A program made the translations under genes and the position numbers. A model generated the notes under the pieces. The model was not told the DNA's origin. It searched no databases and worked only from the letters and a program-made list of their open reading frames with translations. From Porpolomopsis calyptriformis (taxonomy: Eukaryota; Basidiomycota; Agaricomycetes; Agaricales; Hygrophoraceae), in contig OX621165.1 in NCBI GenBank assembly GCA_951640195.1, forward strand, positions 1 through 64,000: a stretch of DNA of 64,000 bases, read 5' to 3'. Shown piece after piece: positions 34,230 through 44,725 of the stretch. Position 1 is the stretch's first letter. Each line of letters begins with the position of its first letter.

Positions 34230-35033
34230 TCAACCTGTATCCTGCCCCGTTCCACTCCCCTTCCTTCTTCGAAACTTCCTCCTACGTATCCGCCCAGATA
34301 TAGATGGCCATGGTACCAATGGTACCGATGGTTCCGGCAAAGTTGGCCTGAACGTGACATCAAGGATGCCCTTCGCGGTGACCAGTGGCATGATATCGCT
34401 GACCTCCATCACAGACAGAGGGCCTAAAATGTGCACAGATTGAAGGGAAGGTCTCGAGGAAAGATATGCGTCGAGGAGGGCCCAATTGACTTTGATGCAG
34501 TTATCCCAGTTGGCCCGTGTAAGATCGAGAGTGAACTTGGTCAAATCTTCCATAGAACATCCAGCAAATATCCTCGAGATATCGATTAGGTTGACGTTAC
34601 CCGGCCGTCTTAGTCGTAATCCAGAGAGGGTAACTTCCCTGAGCCACACGTTGTGGAAAAAGTTTAGGTGCGTGAGTTCGACGCAGTCATCTTCATGCGG
34701 GGTTAGCGATAAAACCCAGACACATAGGAATAACCTGAAACACTGACAACCGGACGTATTGAATCCCAACCTGGTGACCCTCAGGTTGCTCCCAGCCCTC
34801 TTCAAATTTTGCTGAACCCAACCGCCGTGCCAATTCCTGATGGAGGTGAATTCAAGGAAACGAATCGGGTGTTGCGGCTTTGGCATTGGATCGACAAGCA
34901 TGTATCGGGCCAGGAATGGAAACACAACGGAGGCAAAGTTCCTGTTTACTAGTGCCAGTGCGAGCAGATCTTGGGACGAGTTCTGAATGTAGGGGATAAT
35001 TTTGAGCCACAGATCTATGGGAAGGGAAATCAT
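34230..35033 (-). CDS. F-box protein B
   Basis: The ATG at 35033 (MISLPIDLWLKIIPYIQN) is chosen over an in-frame upstream start because it aligns with F-box protein A and has a TATATAG stretch (35071-35078) about 40 bp upstream. The protein is about 267 residues: F-box at the N-terminus, then LREVTLSGLRLR, LTKFTLDLTRANWDN, SLQSVHILGPL, ending in a basic tail RIRRRKFRRRKGSGTG that is absent from protein A. It is probably a substrate adaptor of a ubiquitin ligase. The small gene at 35149 is divergent, with CACGTG at 35127-35132 between them. Confidence 0.75.
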   Translation of the reverse strand: MISLPIDLWLKIIPYIQNSSQDLLALALVNRNFASVVFPFLARYMLVDPMPKPQHPIRFLEFTSIRNWHGGWVQQNLKRAGSNLRVTRLGFNTSGCQCFRLFLCVWVLSLTPHEDDCVELTHLNFFHNVWLREVTLSGLRLRRPGNVNLIDISRIFAGCSMEDLTKFTLDLTRANWDNCIKVNWALLDAYLSSRPSLQSVHILGPLSVMEVSDIMPLVTAKGILDVTFRPTLPEPSVPLVPWPSISGRIRRRKFRRRKGSGTGQDTG

Positions 35034-35148
35034 GATGGATGATGGTGGTTTTGGGAGACTTTCGGCTGCTCTATATACTAAGTCGACCTCGACGCTTTGA
35101 CTCACTCTCAACTAAAATCGATTATTCACGTGGCTAGGGTCGCTTAAA

Positions 35149-35714
35149 ATGCCACAGTTTGACAGGGTGAACCTGAACGGTCCTCTACTACGACCATCTC
35201 CAGCAGTCTTCTTCATGACTGTGTCCGCGTCGCCTCACTTGGCCACTAGATCTCAATCTCAGAGGGTTACGACCTCAGACCAGATGGAGGGTGAGGGAAA
35301 CCCCATGGGACCAGGATCTGCGGGGAATCAAAGTCACGCTGCCCAACATCACCAGGTGAGCTTGCTCTTTTCCTTTTTTTCAGGTTGACAGAGGGGACGT
35401 GTTAGGCGAATGAGATGAACATCCCCAAAGCTGTCAGCCCGAGAAGAAGAAAGCAATGGAAGGCCAAATTTTTGTCGGATGAGGAAACTGAAGAAACACT
35501 ACCGACCGTCTATGTCAATTCAAAGAACACGAAGATGACAACCATAGCAGAGCCGTCGGTAAACACCCAGTCGACAACGGATGGCGATGGCAAGATAGCC
35601 GAAGAGATCCAGCAAACAATCCACTGTGGGATCGTCACTGCGCCAACCCAGCCGGGGACTGATAATGACCCCATTGGACCACAGTCGACGGAGAGCCATG
35701 GGATTGATGGTTAG
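35149..35714 (+). CDS. Small unrecognised protein, two exons
   Basis: Exon 1 (MPQFDRVNLNGPLLRP...HAAQHHQ) ends at a GTGAGC donor near 35355. The acceptor ...GTGTTAG near 35405 restores the frame into ANEMNIPKAVSPRRRKQWK, and the reading continues to the stop at 35714. About 170 residues, Ser/Gln/Thr-rich, with a basic RRRKQWKAK patch followed by acidic SDEETEE. No domain was recognised. It is divergent from F-box protein B across about 115 bp. Confidence 0.4.
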
Positions 35715-36952
35715 GGGTCAGAGAGATCAAAACGATTTCAAACGGTTACGGCGAGAGGATGGAAATGCTGAGGTTGGGATCGAACGGTAAGGCTTTCATT
35801 AAAAAATCTGAATATCAGGCCCCTGTGTTGAATAATATGGTTATCAAGATTCGGCACGCAATCTCTCGGATGCAGTAGAGAAGCATGGATGGTGACCCTT
35901 GCCATCCCTCCCGTCTGTAGATTCCACCTTGTTCTCCCTTAGCCAACTTCCTCTTTACCTTCTTCTCAGGGTGGCCCTCGTACCCATTCTCACTCCCGCA
36001 CTCTCTTTTCCTACATTTCATCTGCTCACGCACGTCGGATATTCCCTATGAATTGAATTTTCATTATGACCTTTTGTGTTGGTATCCAGATGACCACTCA
36101 CCAAGGTGCAAACCATTCACCGCTTCTCCAACATCATCAAGGATGGCAGTCACGCTCCATTACAAAGTGAGAAATAAGTGATTCTGAGTCGTCTGAAGAA
36201 GCACAAAGATGTCTTTCAGCCGTACTTTAATCTTATGTTGCTATACTAGGTGTACCCGAGGCCCTTTACCTTGGCATGTCGTAGATTGACGGCATTTAAA
36301 GTTTTCTTAGCAGGCAAGTATTGCGTTCCATAATACAGGCTATCGATAAGGTTGAAGACATTAGCAAACCTTTGCCAAAATGAGACTGTTGGAAGGAAGG
36401 GAAGGGAAATCAACGAAAAACAGTAACTAAATCACTCAATCACCCCCTCACATCTTTTCAGTGATGAAAATTTCTAGTTACTGAAAAACAATACCACAGA
36501 GTAGGTTTGTAGGTGCGGATCATTAGCAAATTGGAAAACTTACATTTAGCTAAGGCGGCAGCTGACTAGTCTACATTAAATTGACTTCACCATGCCCAAA
36601 GTACATCTAATCATTGCATGATCACCACGAATCAGTGCCAGTTGATCTGTTTATCAGTAAATTTCAGTTACGAATGCTGTAATACAATGAGAAAGTCGCT
36701 ACTATTCAAACGAGAAAAAGAGACCTTCGGTGATAAAATTTCATCGATTTTAGTTCCAATGGAGATGACCTCAACATCTCACTTGATTTTATGGTTCATC
36801 CTTCTTTTATAATTACACTCACGATTGTCCAAACTGCCTCTTTTGAAGTGCGCAGCCAAGCATAAGTTATGCTGGGCTCGATTTGAACACCTACCAAATA
36901 TAGGATTAACAAACATTCACAAGTTCCGAAAGCACTACCGAATCCGAATCCA
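35715..36952. other. Intergenic, holding a dispersed repeat
   Basis: No gene is supported. A minus frame at 35815-36033 (KRKLAKGEQG) is short and isolated. The dispersed repeat at 36243-36345 lies inside. The right end is the promoter region of WAVR gene 3. Confidence 0.4.
36243..36345 (+). repeat. Short dispersed repeat, same family as 21236-21365
   Basis: It shares GGCATTTAAAGTTTTCTTAG, AGGCAAG.ATTGCGTTCCAT and GTGTACCCGAGGCCCTTTAC with 21236-21365, in the same orientation. Confidence 0.7.
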
Positions 36953-38387
36953 ATGGCAGATCTCGATTTTATTCTCAACGATACCCATAGATGGCAGGAT
37001 GGCATCTCAGAGGTTCAACCAAGCAGCTGGCTGTGTCTATTTGAATTGGAGAATTCAAAGAACTACCTGTTCAAACCGATGGGTTCTGACACAAAGATAC
37101 GCTGGAAGTATTTTCCATTGGAATTCATTGCCTTTAATATCATCACGAATCAGTCTCGCCACTTTTCCTTGCCATTCATGCTGTGCCAACAGGTTGCGTT
37201 TCTTGATCTTCAATATTGGGCTAGCCTGGTTTCTGGAGATAAATCGATGTCGCGCTATTTAGAGCTGCTAAGGGATGACCTCCTTGAAGAATTCTTCGCA
37301 ATGGAACCCCCTTCCAGCTTTAATGAACAACCTTGGAGTACCCGGCCTTGGGCCGTTCGAACGATGCACTCCTTTGGCCACTCAAAGCCTGACCGTGACG
37401 CTTATCTCACCACATGCAGAGAACAGGGCTGGGAGAGTTATATGCATGGCGACCCATTGGAATATCGTACGTGATGAATCGCTCCCAAAGTCCTGATGGT
37501 TTATACTACGTTCTATAATAGGATGGACAGATATTTTCAACAAATATAAAAAACAAAATACCTGGATGAATTCGGGTCATCGTATTATAGACAGCCTTGC
37601 AAGCGCACTGAACAAAGCGAGGGAACATATCTCTGTGGGCCCTTCAAACGTTTTACTCTCTGCAGCCGACCTTCTCGACAAAGGCGACACCTGTTTGGCA
37701 CAACAAGCTGGTGTGTGAATGGGATCCATCGCTCTCATGCTACATCAGATATCCTGACTAAACGATCAGCCACAGTCAAGATCCCTGAGTTCGATATAAG
37801 TATCGACCCAACACATGTGGATAAATCACCATTGGATGTCGCATTGGCACATTCTACCTCAAAAGCTGGTACGTGAATGGGATCTATGGGTCTCATGCCA
37901 CACCAGATATCAAATATCTAGACTGATGATGATGATCAGCCACAGAGGAGATTTCTTCTTCATTCGCAGGCGAAATCGAACAGAGGCTTAGGGCTCCATT
38001 GCCAACATGCATCGTGCAGCCAAACAAGTTAGTTCATTCAGCCGCTCGATAACTTAGCATCCTTTGACTACTGTATAGCAGACAATCATCTACACGTGTG
38101 GCCGTGGTACGAACCTCGGAACCTCCAAGTAGGCAGGCTACTCAACGTGAATTTATTTATTGCGTATTGATTTATTAACTTATTCTTATTCTTATTTCTC
38201 TCCCACTTCAACAGCACAGGTTGAACGAGGGAAAAACTACAAACAAAACAAGTGGAAGCGGAATAAAAAGAAGAAAATGAAGGCAGCTCTATTACGAGAG
38301 ACAGAGGCTGAGTTAGCTGCGCGCAACCCACCCAGCCAACCGACGCGACCCAACCATTCAACCACACGGGTGAACCGAGGGAGATAA
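36953..38387 (+). CDS. WAVR/HSFGHS-family protein 3
   Basis: ATG 36953 starts MADLDFILNDTHRWQDG. Exon 1 has LDLQYWASLVSG, RYLELLRDDLLEEF, RPWAVRTMHSFGHSKPDR, YLTTCREQGWESYMHGDPLEY. An intron follows directly after DPLEY, as in gene 2. Next come WTDIFNKYKKQNTWMNSG, two short exons each opening at a GATCAG|CCACAG junction (TVKIPEFDIS; TEEISSSFAG), then a Ser/Pro exon, and a basic last exon (QNKWKRNKKKKMKAALL) ending RVNRGR at the stop 38385-38387. About 370 residues. No known domain. The basic tail suggests nuclear or nucleic-acid contact. The two GATCAG|CCACAG exons look like an internal duplication. Confidence 0.6.
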
Positions 38388-38717
38388 TAGCTTCAAGGGT
38401 GTAGCGCATCTGCTGGGCCAAACACTAACCGCAAGTACAACGTGGGGCTCTATCTCCCTAAGGGATAGGGAGTCCAGAAGCTGCCACCTTTCTGTATATG
38501 TAAATAAAGCAGATTGTGTTCGGCATATCTACTAGGTTACATGAGGTTGTAATTGGTTTCATCGCAGGCAAGGTAATGTATGTATTCATGTATGTTTTTT
38601 TTTTTTCACGTGAGACATGAGCATCAAAGTCCAACTCGATTGTATCGATTGTAAAACTGTAACAAAGTACAGGCATATGATAGCAGCACATCAATAGATA
38701 ATGAATAGAAACTGTCC

Positions 38718-40443
38718 CTATGGCGGTGGAAGAAAAAGTTCGGTGGATAAACATTTTTCTTCACTGAGCGCCATCCAATGCTCTCCACTGACGAGTACTT
38801 CTGACTCCATAGCTGTCAGGCTGATTCCTGCCCTTTCTAGTATCGCCTTGATCTGTTTCTGGGCCTCGTTGATTTCTCCTTCTTCCTCCTGAAAAAGGAC
38901 ATCCCACTCGGTCATCGGAAGGTCTGGCCTTTTCTGCTCACCCGGCAAAAGGTACTCATTCGATTTGAGAATCATTCTGGCCAGCGCCAAGAATGGCCGT
39001 CGATATATTTCTGGAAAGCTAGCTTTTAAACAAAAATGAGGGGATATCATTCATTCACGTGCTCACTTCGACTTTTGGCGACATGTGGAAGCGCTAAAAC
39101 CATGCGAGAAAGCAACCTTGAGACGTGGTGATTTGCATTTGTTGAAAAATGACCATGCATATGGTCGAAGTCCCGCGATTGTTCAGTGAGGTGAAGCGTC
39201 TCATAGGTATAAAAGTGACCTCCCGAACAATAGCTTGGCGTGGGGGTGTATACGGCATGCCAAATGCCAGGAGGCATAATTCTGACACATAGAATCAATA
39301 TATGAGCATGAGTAATCAATTTTTAGAGCGTTAATAATATAAAAACTTACAGAATCTCCCCTGCAGAAAGAAACGTCGTGAAAATCTGAGCATGTTGATT
39401 CAGTTGGTGTAGTTGACTGAAGCAAATATCCTTGTGCAGGCTGCGCAACTTGTTCCGGGAGTTGTGACTTTTTGTGTATCTAGGTCGAATAATGGCCCAA
39501 ATTTTTATCCCGGCGTGCGCATAGATCCAGGTACACAAGCCGTTAGCATCCTTGTGGGGGAATGTTACGAAGCCAGCATGCGTCAGCAGGTTCCACTGCA
39601 TCATTTGCCAGGTGCACATCCGAATAACCTGTGGCCCTGGAAGGACTAGTTCTTGTCGAGTATTCGGCATCTTGTGATGCTTCGACTTGTCCTTTGGAGG
39701 GTGCTTCCAAAACTTCGCGAATGATTCATGTTTTGTGAGCTGGAATGCGAGTGCTTCGTCACTTATTCGACTGTTAAGGTTACTTGTTGAAATAAGCCAA
39801 TGTACAAGCTCTCAGCACTCTTACCATATAATAGAGGGGGCGGCATTTCTCAGTGAAGGGGCATCCAGGATATTTCCACAGATGTCTACATCCTCAGATG
39901 CCTCGATAAACTCCCCCAGGGAAGAGTGGCTGTGGATGATGCCATCTGACTCCTTCTTGGACCTACCGACTGCACGCAATCTTGTGTCTATACAATATTA
40001 AACCACAGTAATCGTAGAGATGGATTTTACGTACCATGCCACTGAACTGGCTGGCTTAATGGACCCCTTGCTGCCTCGATCTCCTCCTTACAAAACGTCT
40101 CCGGACCTTCAAGATGTTGACCCTGTAATATAATGCATCGCTGATTAGCGAGATGGAGTCGCACGGCTTCATCGATGGCATGAAGTGGTTGGGAAGGTTC
40201 TCTTGGTGGGATAACGACATAGTTAGTTTCATCCAAGTCCCAGTTGTTTATCGAATGGGTTGCAGATGAACCATCAGGTGATTTGGCAAGCACCTCAACT
40301 AATTTAGCGTCCTTAACAAAGCTTCAGTTAGCTGATCAAGAACGAGCACAAAATGATGGACGGACTGCATTTTGATGGCCCGGAACGTGAACCCATGGAA
40401 GTACGGTTTGCGACCCATTGGCCCATTGAATCGAGGATGCGTC
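38718..40443 (-). CDS. JmjC-domain protein (complete core)
   Basis: JmjC proteins are Fe(II)/2-oxoglutarate hydroxylases, often histone lysine demethylases. Exons read right to left: a 5' part near 40443-40330, 40312-40027, two exons to about 39347 with MCTWQMMQWNLL, GFVTFPHKDANGLCTWIY (iron His and Asp), GIKIWAIIRP and TTFLSAGEIL. That last block joins across an intron to IMPPGIWHAVYTPTPSYC and GGHFYTY (distal His). The last exon has SFPEIYRRPFLALARMIL and ends STELFLPPP at 38718. All iron ligands are present. The gene crosses 39967, so it is intact across the arbitrary unit boundary. A ~38-nt intron or one-base shift near 40312 is unresolved. It may be continuous with the WAVR-family exons upstream. 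Confidence 0.75.
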
Positions 40444-40558
40444 CTGGGGAAAGTTCACTCCCCTCAACGAAGTAAAGTAGTCGTGCTTATTCTGGGTGAG
40501 GGGTGCTGATGTTATGCGTTATCTTCTTCTTCATAAGGATGATGCGATGCGAATAACT

Positions 40559-41397
40559 TCACATACCAGATATCGTAGCTGGTTGATGTTTTTTTCGACT
40601 CGTGGGTTCTTCATCATCGGACAAAGATCGTTTTTGGGGAAGACTAGCGGCGCTCACTCCTTGGCCCAGTTCATTGGGATGGTTGATGAATCCGATCGCA
40701 ATAAGATATTGCAGCGAGTCAGATTTCTCTTGAGCGGCATCGCTTGAAGTGCCAGCCGTCGCTGGAGAGTCTGACCAAGTGTCGGTCGCAAGCATCTCGT
40801 TCCCAAATGACACGACCCTGGATATGTGACTCTTCCAATCTTCAGTGAGCGATTTAATATCAGCTGTTGCACCCAATATTGATAAGATTACTCACCATAT
40901 TGAGTCGGATCGTCATCTTCATAAGGCAGACGGTTCTCGTTTTTGCAACGATCGGCATAGAGTTGGCGACCTGTTTGAGAGTGTCCAAATGAATGGTAGA
41001 CTCTGACGGCCCATTGCTTCACCGTCTTCAATCGCAATGATGCTTGAGTGAGCAGTTTACGATCCTCAAACCACAACTCATGCTGCACGGCCAAACAGAG
41101 GTTCTGGAGGTACTGTTTGATTCGTCCTGCATGTCGTACCTGGTTCTCTGCTTCAAGGCAGCTGTGGCGATGACTCAGGTCAAGGAAAGCAAGGATAGAG
41201 CGGTAATGGATGTGTATTTCGCGAGATCGCAGTGAGTTGTTGTGGTAGAAAAAGAGCTTGAATGTTGTTTGGGTTGATAATTCTGAGAAGCGCCAGAAAT
41301 TGGACGGTTTATTCAAGAGGGTGGATGTCTTGGCTGGCCATAAAGCCTCATCATCAAATAGCTCTCCTTCTTTGTTGGCTATCGGTTGGGTGGCCAT
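40559..41397 (-). CDS. WAVR/HSFGHS-family protein 1, copy 2
   Basis: It matches 592-1430 with an identical protein as far as read. The JmjC gene at 38718-40443 follows on the same strand, so this copy shows the whole possible fusion arrangement. A CACGTG box lies upstream of the ATG at 41397. Confidence 0.6.
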
Positions 41398-42046
41398 GAT
41401 AATGAACGTATGTGTGGGGGTCACGTGGGTATTTATTCGATTAAAGAGTTTGAAAGCTACAAAGACGATATGATTCTATCCAGGACTTGGATTAGATCAT
41501 GTGCTATAAATGAATGCCATATTCTCAAGTTTGAGGGTGACAAAGAAGCCCTGACGTTTTCTTTGCCATTTGATTCATTCCACTACTCCTTCATCTGGTT
41601 GAAGGAGTTATAAATATTACGGTGAAAACCATCATCCTCATTATAATTTATTGAAGTGAAGGATACAGATTGTGGAGGTGTGAGGTATACCGCTGAGGAA
41701 AGGTGGCTACAATGATCTGTAAGTCCCATGGTAACTTGCAGCTGCTGTTCGCATGTAAAAAAACAAAAAACATCAAGAAACTTTCATTATCATCTTCGTC
41801 TTCATCTTCGTCTTCATCTTCCTTTCGAATCGTGGAGGAATGGTAACACTGTTATCGGAGAATTGAGGCTGCCCCCCCTCTATCTCAGCTTGGATCTTGG
41901 ATCAGTATCAGCTTGGTAAATTCATCTGAATGAAATGCACCATGGGATCCCACTGGCTGATCATTATCAGCTGAAAGATTCATTGCTAGCTGTGAAATAC
42001 TAAATGATCACAATGAGTGAATGTGAACCATGTGTGTCTTACAGAC

Positions 42047-43034
42047 CTACCCAAGATCAGCCTCATGGGTAGGTGATGATGTATTTACACCGTATCCATG
42101 GGAATCTGGGTTGATATTCTTCTCCTGAACATCGTTAGCCCACTGTTGGGCTGTATTTTCATTGATGCCAGTAGCAAAGAGAAGCATATAGCATTAGAGC
42201 ATCCCTAAGCCAAGATGTGATTTCATTTACTCTCACCGTTAACTCCAAGGAACAAAGCAAGCGCACAGGTCACAGAGTGCCCTCTGTCAAACCGGGGAGG
42301 TTTCGTGTGTGATTCTAGCTGCTGGAGACATAGCTGGAACCCCCTGCTTAGCCAGTTTGTATGGGTTTCGAATAAAGTATGCCATTCTATGTAGTTTGAA
42401 TTGGAAAGCATGATGAGATAAGGGAAGCTTGTGTATGCAGAAGCTGCCTCTTACGGTATAAGGTTGGGTCTTCATGGGTGTATGGAGTCCACCCATTTGC
42501 CTTGCATTTCTGAAGGTACTCCCGTCTGCCGAAGAAAGAGTGGCCAAAAAAGTGATTCATTCTAACTGCCCACGGTATTGTCGTTTTAGGTTGGAAGCTA
42601 GAGCCAAAGCTGCCATGGTTTTGTGATAACTCAACCCAGAGATCAGACCTGAGCCTTTCCAGGTAACGTGTGATACGATTTGCACTGGGATGAGGGTTAG
42701 CAACATTCGCCCAGTATTCAAGGTCAAGAAGAGCGATCTGAAGTGTGGTCGATAGAGGGAGAGTGTAGTGTCGATGTTTGTTTCTGCTTTTGCAAAAAGC
42801 ATGTAAAATGATCTGCTTTTGCTGGTTCAATTTGAGGGTCAAGTCAGGTTGTGTGAAAGGGTGGCTGATTTCCTCAAAGAGCCAGATGGTGTCGCTTGGT
42901 GGAACAGGAGAGCGATCGTTCGACCACCGATTATTATCCGCATCCAAGCATCGAGAAGAACACATCATTTGGTTCCAAGGGTAGTTACATTTGGGGGTGG
43001 GTGGATAACTGCATGAAAACAAGATAATCAGCAT
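42047..43034 (-). CDS. WAVR/HSFGHS-family protein 2, copy 2
   Basis: It matches 2080-3068. A single T is missing near 42217, inside the second intron, so the coding frame is unaffected. The HEDPTLY block and the following QWHTLFETHTNW exon are unchanged. Confidence 0.55.
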
Positions 43035-43502
43035 AAAATTTATCTAGATGTGGTGAAAAAATAAGCATTCATTCAATCGCATGCGTATAGCCATTGTGGT
43101 GCTGGAAGTAGTTTCGTGTGTGAGTCACAGCTCTTGATCACTACTTAGGCTCCTCACACATCACTTCATAGCACATCACTTCATAAGTACATAACAGCTA
43201 GTTGATATTCACGCATACACAGACAAGATAGCTGGGAGTTAATCAATACAGTATCAAAGCAACTTGATATGTTATGCGTGACATCACATTTGCATACCAA
43301 AATGGGATGGGAGTGGCGCATGTGAACTTGCTAATTTACACCTGCACACAGCTCAACATGTCTACACAGGTTTAGCACAAATTGTATGTAGTAGACTTAT
43401 ATAGTAACTAGCTTGGAATGCAGCAATACAAGTTGATTAATATTTGTGGAAAGTTTGATGCGACATGCATGCAGCGTAATAGATGCTAATTCAGTAATTT
43501 TA

Positions 43503-44653
43503 TCAAGACCATAACCTCCATGATGGTCTGTAGTTAAGCTTTCTGTCTCCATAGAGAACCTGAACCTGAGTGTGGTTGCTTTCGAGCATTTCACCTGACG
43601 CAATCATCTCCTCCATCCTTTTCAATGCCAACTGTGCAAACTCTTCACAGTCCATGTCTATCCAAGCGTCGAATATACCAGCCCACGTAGCTGTGTTTGT
43701 AAAGGTATTATTGAGATATATAACTTGAGGCGATGCTTGTAAACTGGATTTGGGGGAATTTTTTGCTAAGATTCTAGCGGACTGCTTGATAAAGTCAGTA
43801 GTACCCTTCACTTTCAAGCTAGTGCCAACCACAAGGAGAAGATCTAGTTGGCGACTGGGGGTGGTAGTTAACCCAAGATCATTTTGCTGCACGTTTGCTA
43901 TTTCTTCTCCTCGAGGATGTGGTTCTCCGTAAAGAATGATATTGGGTCGGAGTCGAGGCACAGTCGTTCTGCGTTTGCCCTGCTCTACCCTCTTTTCCAT
44001 ATTGATTTGACATTCAGTGCATTCTGGTAGTTGGCCCTCTTTCAAAGAGGGGTAGTATGGTTCGAGGATAAAAATGGAGGAGCAGCCAGGGCATCGTAGT
44101 TCCTCTAGGGATCCATGCAATGGAATGCATCGGGCTGGTCCATCACTGGGGTGAATTTCTGAGGACATATGTAACCCAGCCTTGAGCTCCAAACCATCGA
44201 TATTTTGAGTGTAAACACGGAGTAACACTCCTTGGAGGTCTAGAGCACGAAGGAAATGGTGGAAGGCAGTGGGTTGTGCGATCGCCGCTTTCTCAGCAAG
44301 GGTGGCAATGAGCTGACAATGCAGTGATTGTTGCTTTTGGGTCTAGAACATTAACTTGGTCAACTAATCCTCACTTGAACATATATTTCTCACTACGAGG
44401 GATGAGCTAGTAAGCAGATCAGTCAGGTTGACTCCGGTAAATCCAGATAGTGCGTTGCCAGTATATAAGCCGTCTGGTCCTCTAAAACATGGAATACCTG
44501 CAGCCACGGATATTCCTGCTCCTAGAGAGTAGGTAAGTATTTGAATGAAACATGATGATGGGTCGATTTACCACAGAGCACGACGATTCTCTTTGCTTTC
44601 AGTATTCCATCCATTAGATCTGTTGCACTTTGTTTTATAGTGGAGGGGAACAT
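43503..44653 (-). CDS. Class I sirtuin (Hst3/Hst4-like), copy 2
   Basis: Same three-exon structure as 3537-4687. It differs by an Arg-to-Gln change in the C-terminal region (EEFAQLALKRM), produced by a CpG-to-TpG difference at 43633. GAGIS, TQNIDG, the catalytic His and the four zinc Cys are intact, so a second functional gene is plausible. Confidence 0.87.
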
Positions 44654-44725
44654 AATAGCTGAGTTTTTAGCAGCAACACGGTGAAGGATAGTAGGTATTA
44701 GATAAGCTAGAAGAATGGTAAGGTA

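Larger units (their letters stand above)
32710..35060. repeat. Large inverted repeat made by two convergent F-box paralogs
   Basis: The left arm (about 32710-33765) and right arm (about 34000-35050) are inverted copies that include the F-box genes and their 3' flanks (TTTTTATATGTATGCGAC-like, TTGTGATCCTTTGATAGCACGATA). The ~235-bp centre holds a copia relic. Arms differ at many positions, so this is an old duplication, and both unit copies share it. Confidence 0.85.
1..39967. repeat. Copy 1 of a ~40-kb tandem (head-to-tail) duplication
   Basis: Position 1 aligns with 39968, and the match runs to 13878 at a shift of 39,967 to 39,953. From 28678 to 38843 the match resumes at a shift of 25,154, rising to 25,157 near the end. 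Same-strand order and reading frames are preserved throughout. Differences are sparse substitutions and a few small indels: one T near 2250, 12 bp near 8240, and a poly-T length change near 38600. Position 39967 falls inside an intact JmjC gene, so it is a phase mark and not a physical join. No unique flank is visible. Confidence 0.97.

Noticed and set aside
38589..38613. Poly-T followed by CACGTGAGAC as a third LINE insertion
   Set aside because: No target duplication or LINE-related sequence lies next to it; it is a variable homopolymer (3 bp longer in copy 2).
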